From Doris montereyensis (Eukaryota; Mollusca; Gastropoda; Nudibranchia; Dorididae), in the NCBI GenBank assembly GCA_037039925.1, contig JAXRKP010001765.1, positions 1 through 64,000 on the forward strand: a DNA stretch of 64,000 nucleotides, written 5' to 3'. Both the position numbers and the translations under genes were made by a program. The notes under the pieces were generated by a model. That model worked only from the letters and a program-made list of their open reading frames with translations, had not been told where the DNA came from and searched no databases. Shown piece by piece: positions 14,651 through 31,200 of this stretch. Position 1 is the first letter of the stretch; every line of letters begins with the position of its first letter.

Positions 14651-17600
14651 ACATGCATTCATACATAGCACATACATTCATACATAGCACATACATTCAT
14701 ATATAGAGCATAGATTGATACATTACCCATACATTCATACATAGCACATACATTCATACATGGCACATCCATTCATATATAGAATACATAGCACATACAT
14801 TCATATATACAATATATAGCACATACATTCATACATACAATGTATAGCAAATACATTCATATATACAATACATAGCACATACATTTATATATACAATATA
14901 TATATATATATATCACATGCATTAATAGATACATTATATAACACATATATTCATATACACAATACATAGCACATACATTCATTATATACAATTCATAGCA
15001 CATACATTTATAAATACACAGCACATACATTCATATATACAATATATAGCACATACATTCAAATATACAATACATAGCACATACTTTCATATATAAAATA
15101 TATAGCACATACATTCATATACACAATATATAGCATCTACATTCATATATACGATACATAGAACATACATTCAAATATATACAATACATAGCACATACAT
15201 TCAAATATACATAATAGCACATATATATACATATATACATTCAAATATACAATACATAGACATACATTCATATATACAATACATAAGACATACATTCAAA
15301 TACACAATATATACATATACATTCATATATACAATATATATAGCACATACATACATATTTAGCACATACATTCATATATAGCACATACATCCATATATAG
15401 CACATACATTCATATATAGCACATACATTCATATATAGCACATACATTCATATATACAATACATAGCACATACATTCATATATACAATATATAGCACATA
15501 CATTCATATATAGCACATACATTTATATATAGCACATACATTCATATATAGCACATACATTCATATATAGCACATACATTCAAATATACAATACATAGCA
15601 CATACATTCTTATATACAATATATAACACATACATTTATATATTATAGCACATACATTCATATATAACACATACATTCATATATAGCACATACATTTCTA
15701 TATAACACATACATTCGTACATAGGACATATATTCATACATAACACATACATTTATATATAGCGCATACATTCATATATAGCACATAATTCATATATAGC
15801 ACTAACATTCATATATAGCACATACATTCATACATAGCACATGCATTCATGTATACAATACATAGCAGATACATTCATATATAGCACATACATTTTTATA
15901 TAGCACATATATTTATATATAGCAAATACATTCATATAGAGCATGTACATTCACATATAGCACATACATTCATATGTAGCACATGCATTCATATATAACA
16001 CATACATTCATACATAGCACATATATTGATACATAGCACATACATTTATATATAGCACATACATTCATATATAGCACATATATTCATAAATATTACTTAT
16101 ATTCATACATAGCACATATATTCGTACATAGCACATACATTTATAAATAGCACATACATTCATATATAGCAAATTCATTCATATATAGCACATACATTCA
16201 TACATAGCACATATATTCATGCATAGCATATACATTCATATATAGCACATACATTCATACATGGCACATACATTCATACATAATACATACACCATACATA
16301 GCAGATACATTCATATATTCAATACATAGCACATACATTCATATATACAATACATAACACATACATTCATATATACAATACATAGCACATACAGCCATAT
16401 ATAGCACATACATTCATATATAGCAGATACATTCATACATATCACATACATTCATATATAGCTCATACATTCATACATAGCTCATACATTCATACATAGC
16501 CAATACCTTCATATATAGCACATATATTATGCATAACACATACATTCATACATAGCACATACTTTCATATATAGCACATACATTTATATATAGCACATAC
16601 ATTCATATATAGCACATACATTCATATATAACACATACATTCATACATAACACATATATTCATACATAGCACATACATTTATATATAGCACATACATTCA
16701 TATATAGCACATACATTCATATATAACACATACATTCATATATACAATACATCGCACATACATTTATATGTACAATACATAGCACATACATTCATATATA
16801 GCACATACGTTCATATATACAATACACAGAACATACATTCATATATACAATACATAGCACATGCATTCATATATACAATACATAGCACATACATTCATAT
16901 ATAAAATAGATAGCACATACATTCTAAATATCGCATATACATTCATACATAGCACATACATTCATATATAGCACATACGTTCATATATAACACATACATT
17001 TTTACATAGCACAAACATTCATACATAGCACATACATTCATGTATAGCACATACATTCATGTATAGCACATGCATTCATATATAACACATACGTTCATAT
17101 ATAACACATACATTGATACATAGCCCAAACATTCATATATACAATACAATAGCACATACAGGCATACATAGCACATACATTGATATATAGCACATACATT
17201 TATGCATAGCACATACATTCATCCATGACACATGCATTCATCTATACAATACAAAACACGTACATGCATACATAGCAAATGCATTCATACAGAACACGTA
17301 CATTCATATATAACACATAGATTCATGTATAGCACATACATTCATACATAGCAAGTACATTTATACATAGCACGTACATTCACATATACAATACATAGCA
17401 CATACATTCATATATATCACATACATTCATATATAGCAAATATATTCATACATAGCACAAAACTTCATACATAGCACATACATTCATACATGGCACATAC
17501 ATTCATATATACAATACATAGCACATACATTCATACATAGCACATACATTCATACATAGCACATACATTCATATATACAATACATAGCACATACATTCAT

Positions 17601-18908
17601 ATATTACACATACATTCATACATAACACATACATTCATACATAGCACATACATTCATATATAGCACATACATTCGTACATAGCATATACATTCATACATG
17701 TCACATACATTCATATATGCAATACATAGCATATACCTTCATTTATATAATACCTAGCACATACATTCATATATACAATACATAGCATTTACATTCATAT
17801 ATACAATACATAGCACATACATTCATATATGCATTATATAACACATACATTCATATATAACACAGACATTCATATATAGCAGATACATTCATACATATCA
17901 CATACATTCATATATAGCTCATACATTCACACATTCATACATAGCTCGAACATTCATACATAGCACATACCTTCATATATAGCACATACATTTATATATA
18001 GCACATACATTCATATAGCACATACATTCATATATAACACATACATTCATACATAACACATATATTCATACATAGCACATACATTTATATATTGCACATA
18101 CATTCATATAAAGCACATACATTCATATATAACACATACATTCATATATACAATACATAGTACATACATGAATACATAGCACATACATTCATATATAACA
18201 CATACATTCACACATAGTACATACATTCATATATAGCACATACATTCATACATAGAACATACATTCATACATATCACATACATTCTTATATAGCAGAAAC
18301 GTTCATACATAGCACATTCATATATACAATACATAGCACATACATTCATACATAGCACATACATTCATACATAACACATACATTCATATATAACACATAA
18401 TTTCATATATAGCACATACATTCATATATAGTACATACATTCATATATAGCACATATATTCATATATAGCACATACATTCATAAATAGAAGATACATTCA
18501 TATATAGCACAAACATTCATACATAGCACGCACATTCATTTATACAATACATAGCACATACATTCATATATATAATACATAGCACACACATTGATCTGTA
18601 CAATGCCTAACACATGCATTCCATATACATTACATAGCACATACATTCATACAATAGATAGCACATACATTCATATATACAATACATAGCACATACATTC
18701 ATATATACAATATATAGCACATACATTCACACAATACATAGCATATACATTCATATATACAATACATAGCACATACATTCAAATATACAATACATAGCAC
18801 ATATATTCATACAATATATAGGACATACATTTATATATACAATAAGTAGCACATACATTCATATGTAAAACACATACCACATACATTCATATATACACAC
18901 ATAGCATA

Positions 18909-18909
18909 T

Positions 18910-18940
<31 letters not shown>

Positions 18941-18941
18941 C

Positions 18942-18996
<55 letters not shown>
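18909..18996. repeat. (CA)n(AT)n compound microsatellite
   Basis: About nine CA dinucleotides are followed by (AT)n running to about 18995, with one short CATA interruption near 18940. It sits inside satellite B. A similar compound tract occurs at 22697-22778, so the two probably share an origin by duplication. Confidence 0.93.
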
Positions 18997-18999
<3 letters not shown>

Positions 19000-20186
19000 A
19001 CATAGCACATACATTCATTTATACAGTACATATCACATAAATACATATATACAATATATAGAACATACATTCATATATACAATACATATCACATGCATTC
19101 AGATATACAATACATAGCACATACCTTTATATATACAATACATATCATACTCATTCATATATACCGTACATAACACATACATTCAGATATAACACATCCA
19201 TTCATATATACAATACATGGCACATACATTTATATGTACAATACATAGCATATACATTCATATATACACATACATTCATACATACAATACATAGCACACA
19301 CTTTCATAAGTACAATACATAGCACATACATTCATATATACAATACATAGCACACACTTTCATAAGTACGATACATAGCACATACATTCATATATACAAT
19401 AAATAGCACATACATTCATATATAGCACATAAATCATATATACAATACATAGCACATACTTTCATATGTACAATACATAGCATATACATTCATATATACA
19501 ATACATAGCACATAAATTCATATATAACACATATATTCATATGTACAATATAGGCACAAACATTCATACAATACATAGCACATACATTCTTATATCTAAT
19601 ACATAACATATACATTTATATGTAAATGCATAGCAAATACATTAATATATAGCACATACATTCATATATAGCATATACATTCATATATATCACATACATT
19701 CATATATACAATACATAGCACACACATGCATACATAGCACATACATTCATATATACGCTCATATATAACACATACATTTATACATAGCACAAACATTCAT
19801 ACATAACACATACATTCATATATAGCACATGCATTCATACATAACACATACATTCATACATAGCACATACATTCATACATAGCACATACATTGATATATA
19901 CAATACATAGCACATACATGTATACATACCACATACATTCATACATAGCACATACATTCATACATAACACATACAGTCACATATAGCACATACATGTATA
20001 CATAGCACATACATTCATACATGACACATACATTCATATATACAATACATAGCACATACATGCATACACAGCACATACATTCATACATAGCACATACATT
20101 CATATATAGCACATACATTCATATATAGCATATACATTGATACATAGCACATACATTCATACATAGCACATACATTCATATATAGC

Positions 20187-20191
<5 letters not shown>

Positions 20192-20276
<85 letters not shown>
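20192..20276. repeat. (AT)n microsatellite
   Basis: This is an uninterrupted AT run of about 84 bp between two normal satellite B units. It probably expanded from the TATATA core of a unit. Confidence 0.95.
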
Positions 20277-20278
<2 letters not shown>

Positions 20279-22696
20279 TCATATATAGCACATACATTTA
20301 AACATAGCACATACATTCATACATAGCACATACATTTATATATAGCACATACTTTCATACATAGCACATACATTCATACATAGCACATGCATTCACACAT
20401 TGCACATACATTCATATATACAATACATAGCACATACATTCATATATAGCACATACATTCATATATAGCACATACATTCATACATAGCACATAAATTCAT
20501 ACATAGCACATACATTTATACATAGCACATACATTCATATATAGTACATAAATTGATACATAACACATGCATTAATACATAGCACATATGTTTATATATA
20601 GCACATACATTCATATATAGCACACATATTCATACATGGCACATACATTCATACATGGCACATACATTCATACATGGCATATACATTCATATATAGCACA
20701 TACATTCATACATGGCACATACATTCATATGTAGCACATACATTCATATATAGCACATACATTCATATATAGCAGATACATTCATACATGGCACGTACAT
20801 TCATACATGACACATACATCCATATATAGCACATACATTCATATATAGCACATACATTGATATATAGCACATACATTCATATATAGCACATACATTCATA
20901 TATAGCAGATACATTCATACATGGTACATACATTCATATATTTGCAGATACATTCACACATGGCACATACTTTCATACATGGCACATACATTCATATATA
21001 CAATACATAGCACATACATTCATATATACAATATATAGCACATACATTCATATATACAATACATAGCACATACATTCATATATACAATACATAGCACATA
21101 CATTCATATATACAATATATAGCACATACATTCATATATACCATACATAGCACATACATTCATATATACAATATATAGCACATATATTCATATATACAAT
21201 ACATAGCACATACATTCATATATACAATTTATAACACATACATTCATATATACAATACATAGCATTTACATTCATATATACAATATATAGCACATACATT
21301 CATATATACAATATATAGCAAATACATTCATATATAGCACATACGTTCATACATATCACATACATTCATATATAGCTCATACATTCATACATAGCTCATA
21401 CATTCACACATAGCACATACATTTGCACACATATATTCATACATAGTACATACATTCATACATAGCACATAGATTCATATATAGCACATGCATTCATATA
21501 GGACATACGTTCATACATACAATACATAGCACATACATTCATAGATACAATACAGAGCACATACATTCATATATACAATATATAGCACATACAATCATAT
21601 GTACAATACGTAGTACATACCTTCATATACACAATACATAGTGCATACATTCATACAGTACATAGCACATACATTCACACAAAACATATCACATACTTTC
21701 ATATATATATATAATACATAACACATACATGCATACATAACACATACATTCATACACAGCACATACAGTCAGATTTAGCACATACCTTCATACATAGCAC
21801 ATACATTCATACAATACATAGCACATACATTCATATATACAATACATATCACATACACTTATATGTACAATATATAGCACATACATTCATATATACAATA
21901 CATAGCATATACATTCTTATATACAATATATAACACATGGATTCATATATACAATTCATAGCACATACATTCATATGTACAATACATAGTATATACATTC
22001 ATATATACAATCCATATCACATAAATTCATACAATACATATCACATACATCCACACAATACATATCACATACATTATATATATACAGTACAAAGCACATA
22101 CATTCATATATACAATACATATCAACTACATTCATCTGCACAATACATAGCACATGTATTCATATGTACCATATACATAGCACATACATTCATATATACA
22201 TTACATAGCATATACATTCATACAATACATAGCCCATACATTCATATATACAATGCATAACACATACATTCATATATAAAATACATAGCACATACATTCA
22301 CACAATATATAGCACATACATTCATATATACAATACATAGCACATACATTCATACATACAATACATAGCACATCCATTCATATATACGGTACATAGCAGA
22401 TATATTCATATATACAATAAATAGCACATACATTCATATATACAATACATAGCACATACATTCACACAATACATAGCACATACATTCATATATACGATAC
22501 ATAGCACATACATTCATATATACAATTCATAGCACATACATTCATACATACAATACATAACACATACATTCATATATACAATACATAGCACATATATTCA
22601 CACAATATATAGCACATACATTCATATATACAATACATAGCACATACATTCATATGTAAAATACATAGCACATACATTCATATATACAACACATAG

Positions 22697-22778
<82 letters not shown>
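22697..22778. repeat. (CA)n(AT)n compound microsatellite
   Basis: A run of CA (about 12 dinucleotides) joins directly to about 29 AT dinucleotides inside satellite B. It resembles the tract at 18909-18996. Confidence 0.93.
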
Positions 22779-22781
<3 letters not shown>

Positions 22782-23059
22782 ATATATATGTATAACACAT
22801 GCATTGATATCTAAAAATACATAGCATATACATTCATATGTACAATACATAGCACATACATTTATACATACAATATATAACACATACATTCATATATACA
22901 GTACATAGCACATACATTCATATATACAATACATAGCACATACATTCATATGTACAATATATAGCACATACATTCATAAAATACATATCACATACATTCA
23001 TTCAACACATAACACATACATTCATATATACAATACATAGCACATACATTCATATGTAC

Positions 23060-24240
23060 AATACATATCACATACATTCATACAATACATAGCACATACA
23101 TTCATATGTACAATACATAGCACATACATTCATACAATACATGGCACATACATTCACACAATAATAGCACATACATTCATAGAATACATAGCACATGCAT
23201 GCATACAATGCATAGCACATACAGGAATGCAATACATAGCACCTACATTCATACAATACATAGCACATGCATTCATACAATAGATACGACATACATTCAC
23301 ACAATACATAGCACATACATTCATACAATACATAGCACATACATTCATACAATACATAGCACATACATTCATACAATACACAACACATACATTCATACAA
23401 TACATAGCACATATATTCATACAATACATAGCACATATATTCAACCAATACATACTACATACATTCATACAATACACAGCACATACCTTTATACAATACA
23501 AAGCACATATTTTCATACAACACATAGCACATACATTCATACAATACATAGCACATTCATTTATATGTACTAAACATAGCACATACATTCATATATACAA
23601 TATTCATATATACAATACATAGCCAATACATTCACACAATACATAGCACATACATTCATACAATACATAGCACATATATGCATACAATACATAGTACATA
23701 CATTCATACAATACATACCACATACATTAACACAATACATAGCACATTCATTCATACAATACATAGCACATCCATTCATACAATACATAACACGTCCATT
23801 CATACAATACATAACACATCAATTCATAGAATACATAGGACATCCATTCATGCAATACATAACACATCCATTCATACAATACATAACACATCCATTGATA
23901 CAATACATAGCACATCCATTCATGCAATATCCATTCATACAGCACATCCATTACATAGCACATCCATTCATACAATACGTAACAAATTCATTCATACAAT
24001 ACATAGTACATCCATTCATACAGTACATAGCACATCCATTCATACAATACATAGCACATCCAATCATACAATACATAACACATCCATTCATACAATACAT
24101 AGCACATCCATTCATAGAATACATAGCACACCCACTCATACAATACATAAAACATCCATTGATACAATACATAGCACATCCATTCATACAATGCATAGCA
24201 CATCCATTTATACAATACATAGCACACCCACTCATACAAT
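23060..24240. repeat. 24-bp satellite, early divergent part
   Basis: The 28-bp satellite B unit loses TATA here and becomes a 24-bp unit with the core CATTCATACAATACATAG. Up to about 23740 units start CACATACATT; from about 23750 they start CACATCCATT. Substitutions are frequent, which contrasts with the array after 25200. Confidence 0.9.
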
Positions 24241-25200
24241 ACATATTACATATATTTCTACAGTACATAGCACATCCATTCATACAATACATAGCACATC
24301 CATTCATACAATACATAACACATCCATTGATACAATACATAGCACATCCATTCATACAATGCATAGCACATCCATTTCTACAATACATAGCACATCCATT
24401 CAAACAATACATAGCACACCCACTCATACAATACATATTACGTATTACATATATTTCTACAATACATAGCACATCCATTCAAACAATACATAGCACACCC
24501 ACTCATACAATACATATTACATAAATTTCTACAATACATAGCACACCCACTAATACAATACATAGCACACCCACTCATACAATACATATTACATATTACA
24601 TATATTTCTACAATACATAACACACCCACTCATACAATACATATTACATATTACATATATTTCTACAATACATAGGCACACCCATTCACACAATACATAG
24701 CACACCCACTCATACAATACGTATTACATATTACATATATTTCTACAATACATAGCACACCCACTCATACAATACGTATTACATATATTGCTACAATACA
24801 TAGCACACCCTCTCATACAATACATATTACATATTACATATATTTCTACAATACATAGCACACCCACTAATACAATACATAGCACACCCGCTCATACAAT
24901 ACGTATTACATATTACATATATTTCTAGAATACATAACACACCCACTCATACAATACATATTACATATTACATATATTGCTACAATACAAGCACATCCAT
25001 TCAAACAATACATAGCACACCCACTCATACAATACATTTTACATATTACATATATTTCTACAATACATAGCACACCCACTCATACAATACGTATATTACA
25101 TATATTTCTACAATACATAGCACACCACTCATACAATACATAGCACACCCACTCATACAATACATAGCACACCCACTCATACAATACATATTACATATAT
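24240..25200. repeat. 55-bp higher-order repeat block within the 24-bp family
   Basis: A unit of about 55 bp recurs. It contains CACACCCACTCATACAATAC, then TATTACATATTACATATA, then TTTCTACAATACATAG. One complete unit starts near 24699 at CACACCCACTC. Some copies lack one TATTACA step, and a few ordinary 24-bp units are interspersed. The CACCCACTC variant and the TTTCTACAAT variant are almost confined to this block. Confidence 0.85.
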
Positions 25201-25202
25201 TT

Positions 25203-28200
25203 CTACAATACATAGCACATCCATTCAAACAATACATAGCACATCCATTCATACAATACATAGCACATCCATTCACACAGTACATAGCACATCCATTCAT
25301 ACAATACATAGCACATCCGTTCATACAATACATAGCACATCCATTCATACATCCATTCAAACAATACATAGCACATCCATTCAAACAATACATAGCACAT
25401 CCATTCAAACAATACATAGCACATCCATTCATACAATACATAGCACATCCATTCAAACAATACATAGCACATCCATTCAAACAATACATAGCACATCCAT
25501 TCAAACAATACATAGCACATCCATTCAAACAATACATAGCACATCCATTCATACAATACATAACACATCCATTCATACAATACATAGCACATCCATTCAT
25601 ACAATACATAGCACATCCCATTCATACAATATTCATAACACATCCATTCATACAATACATAGCACATCCATTCATACAATACATAGCACATCCATTCATA
25701 CAATACATAGCACATCCATTCAAACAATACATAGCACATCCATTCATACAATACATAGCACATCCATTCATACAATACATAGCACATCCATTCAAACAAT
25801 ACATAACACATCCATTCAAACAATACATAGAACATCCATTCATACAATACATAGCACATCCATTCAAACAATACATAGCACATCCATTCATACAATACAT
25901 AGCACATCCATTCATACAATACATAGCACATCCATTCAAACAATACATAACACATCCATTCAAACAATACATAGCACATCCATTCATACAATACATAGCA
26001 CATCCATTCATACAATACATAGCACATCCATTCATACAATACATAGCACATCCATTCATACAATACATAGCACATCCATTCATACAATACATAGCACATC
26101 CATTCATACAATACATAACACATCCATTCAAACAATACATAGCACATCCATTCATACAATACATAGCACATCCATTCATACAATACATAGCACATCCATT
26201 CAAACAATATATAGCACATCCATTCATACAATACATAGCACATCCATTCATACAATACATAACACATCCATTCAAACAATACATAGCACATCCATTCATA
26301 CAATACATAGCACATCCATTCATACAATACATAGCACATCCATTCATACAATACATAGCACATCCATTCATACAATACATAGCACATCCATTCATACAAT
26401 ACATAGCACATCCATTCACATAAACATCCATTCATACAATACATCCATTCATACAATACATAACACATCCATTCATACAATACATAGCACATCCATTCAT
26501 ACAATACATAGCACATCCATTCATACAATACATAGCACATCCATTCATACAATACATAGCACATCCATTCATACAATACATAGCACATCCATTCATACAA
26601 TACATAGCACATCCATTCATACAATACATAGCACATCCATTCATACAATACATAGCACATCCATTCATACAATACATAGCACATCCATTCATACAATACA
26701 TAGCACATCCATTCATACAATACATAGCACATCCATTCATACAATACATAGCACATCCATTCATACAATACATAGCACATCCATTCATACAATACATAGC
26801 ACATCCATTCATACAATACATAGCACATCCATTCAAACAATACATAGCACATCCATTCATACAATACATAGCACATCCATTCAAACAATACATAGCACAT
26901 CCATTCAAACAATACATAGCACATCCATTCAAACAATACATAGCACATCCATTCAAACAATACATAGCACATCCATTCAAACAATACATAGCACATCCAT
27001 TCAAACAATACATAACACATCCATTCAAACAATACATAGCACATCCATTCATACAATACATAGCACATCCATTCATACAATACATAGCACATCCATTCAT
27101 ACAATACATAGCACATCCATTCATACAATACATAGCACATCCATTCATACAATACATAGCACATCCATTCATACAATACATAGCACATCCATTCAAACAA
27201 TACATAGCACATCCATTCATACAATACATAGCACATCCATTCAAACAATACATAGCACATCCATTCATACAATACATAGCACATCCATTCATACAATACA
27301 TAGCACATCCATTCATACAATACATAGCACATCCATTCATACAATACATATAACACATCCATTCAAACAATACATAGCACATCCATTCATACAATACATC
27401 ACATCCATTCATACAATACATAACACATCCATTCAAACAATACATAGCACATCCATTCATACAATACATAGCACATCCATTCATACAATACATAGCACAT
27501 CCATTCATACAATACATAGCACATCCATTCATACAATACATAGCACATCCATTCAAACAATACATAGCACATCCATTCAAACAATACATAGCACATCCAT
27601 TCATACAATACATAGCACATCCATTCATACAATACATAGCACATCCATTCAAACAATACATAGCACATCCATTCAAACAATACATAGCACATCCATTCAA
27701 ACAATACATAGCACATCCATTCAAACAATACATAGCACATCCATTCAAACAATACATAGCACATCCATTCAATACAATACATAGCACATCCATTCAAACA
27801 ATACATAGCACATCCATTCAAACAATACATAGCACATCCATTCAAACAATACATAGCACATCCATTCAAACAATACATAGCACATCCATTCAAACAATAC
27901 ATAGCACATCCATTCAAACAATACATAGCACATCCATTCATACAATACATAGCACATCCATTCAAACAATACATAGCACATCCATTCAAACAATACATAG
28001 CACATCCATTCAAACAATACATAGCACATCCATTCAAACAATACATAGCACATCCATTCAAACAATACATAGCACATCCATTCATACAATACATAGCACA
28101 TCCATTCAAACAATACATAGCACATCCATTCATACAATACATAGCACATCCATTCAAAAAATACATAGCACATCCATTCAAACAATACATAGCACATCCA

Positions 28201-31200
28201 TTCAAACAATACATAGCACATCCATTCATACAATACATAGCACATCCATTCATACAATACATAGCACATCCATTCATACAATACATAGCACATCCATTCA
28301 AACAATACATAGCACATCCATTCATACAATACATAGCACATCCATTCAAACAATACATAGCACATCCATTCAAACAATACATAGCACATCCATTCATACA
28401 ATACATAGCACATCCATTCAAACAATACATAGCACATCCATTCAAACAATACATAGCACATCCATTCATACAATACATAGCACATCCATTCAAACAATAC
28501 ATAGCACATCCATTCAAACAATACATAGCACATCCATTCATACAATACATAGCACATCCATTCAAACAATACATAGCACATCCATTCATACAATACATAG
28601 CACATCCATTCAAACAATACATAGCACATCCATTCAAACAATACATAGCACATCCATTCAAACAATACATAGCACATCCATTCATACAATACATAGCACA
28701 TCCATTCAAACAATACATAGCACATCCATTCATACAATACATAGCACATCCATTCAAACAATACATAGCACATCCATTCATACAATACATAGCACATCCA
28801 TTCATACAATACATAGCACATCCATTCATACAATACATAGCACATCCATTCATACAATACATAGCACATCCATTCAAACAATACATAGCACATCCATTCA
28901 TACAATACATAGCACATCCATTCATACAATACATAGCACATCCATTCATACAATACATAGCACATCCATTCATACAATACATAGCACATCCATTCATACA
29001 ATACATAGCACATCCATTCAAACAATACATAGCACATCCATTCATACAATACATAGCACATCCATTCATACAATACATAGCACATCCATTCATACAATAC
29101 ATAGCACATCCATTCATACAATACATAGCACATCCATTCAAACAATACATAGCACATCCATTCATACAATACATAGCACATCCATTCAAACAATACATAG
29201 CACATCCATTCATACAATACATAGCACATCCATTCATACAATACATAGCACATCCATTCATACAATACATAGCACATCCATTCATACAATACATAGCACA
29301 TCCATTCATACAATTCATACATAACACATCCATTCATACAATACATAGCACATCCATTCATACAATACATAGCACATCCATTCATACAATACATAACACA
29401 TCCATTCAAACAATACATAACACATCCATTCATACAATACATAGCACATCCATTCATACAATACATAGCACATCCATTCATACAATACATAGCACATCCA
29501 TTCATACAATACATAGCACATCCATTCAAACAATACATAACACATCCATTCAAACAATACATAGCACATCCATTCATACAATACATAGCACATCCATTCA
29601 AACAATACATAGCACATCCATTCAAACAATACATAGCACATCCATTCATACAATACATAGCACATCCATTCAAACAATACATAACACATCCATTCAAACA
29701 ATACATAGCACATCCATTCATACAATACATAGCACATCCATTCATACAATACATAGCATCCATTCCATTCATCCATTCAATACATAGCACATCCATTCAT
29801 ACAATACATAGCACATCCATTCATACAATACATAGCACATCCATTCATACAATACATAGCACATCCATTCAAACAATACATAGCACATCCATTCATACAA
29901 TACATAGCACATCCATTCAAACAATACATAGCACATCCATTCATACAATACATAGCACATCCATTCATACAATACATAACACATCCATTCATACAATACA
30001 TAGCACATCCATTCATACAATACATAGCACATCCATTCATACAATACATAACACATCCATTCATACAATACATAGCACATCCATTCATACAATACATAGC
30101 ACATCCATTCATACAATACATAACACATCCATTCAAACAATACATAGCACATCCATTCATACAATACATCATCCATTCATACAATACATAGCACATCCAT
30201 TCATACAATACATAGCACATCCATTCATACAATACATAGCACATCCATTCAAACAATACATAGCACATCCATTCAAACAATACATAGCACATCCATTCAT
30301 ACAATACATAGCACATCCATTCATACAATACATAGCACATCCATTCAAACAATACATAGCACATCCATTCATACAATACATAGCACATCCATTCAAACAA
30401 TACATAGCACATCCATTCAAACAATACATAAGCACATCCATTCAAACAATACATAGCACATCCATTCAAACAATACATAGCATCCATCCATTCATCCACA
30501 ATACATAGCACATCCATTCATACAATACATAGCACATCCATTCATACAATACATAGCACATCCATTCATACAATACATAGCACATCCATTCATACAATAC
30601 ATAACACATCCATTCAAACAATACATAGCACATCCATTCATACAATACATAGCACATCCATTCATACAATACATAGCACATCCATTCAAACAATACATAG
30701 CACATCCATTCAAACAATACATAGCACATCCATTCATACAATACATAGCACATCCATTCAAACAATACATAGCACATCCATTCATACAATACATAGCACA
30801 TCCATTCATACAATACATAGCACATCCATTCATACAATACATAGCACATCCATTCATACAATACATAGCACATCCATTCATACAATACATAACACATCCA
30901 TTCATACAATACATAGCACATCCATTCATACAATACATAACACATCCATTCATACAATACATAGCACATCCATTCATACAATACATAGCACATCCATTCA
31001 TACAATACATAGCACATCCATTCATACAATACATAGCACATCCATTCATACAATACATAACACATCCATTCATACAATACATAGCACATCCATTCATACA
31101 ATACATAGCACATCCATTCATACAATACATAGCACATCCATTCATACAATACATAGCACATCCATTCATACAATACATAGCACATCCATTCATACAATAC

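Larger units (their letters stand above)
8326..23060. repeat. Satellite B, interleaved 19-bp and 28-bp CA-rich units
   Basis: Two unit lengths alternate. The 19-bp unit (example 10521-10539) contains CATACATTCATATATAG. The 28-bp unit (example 21067-21094) adds an ACAATACAT block. Common variants change TATATAG to TACATAG, AGCAC to AACAC, and ATTCAT to ATTTAT or ATTCAA. The plus strand is very poor in G. Segmental copies within the array are listed separately. There is no sign of a gene in these 14.7 kb; the open frames here are short and follow the repeat. Confidence 0.93.
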
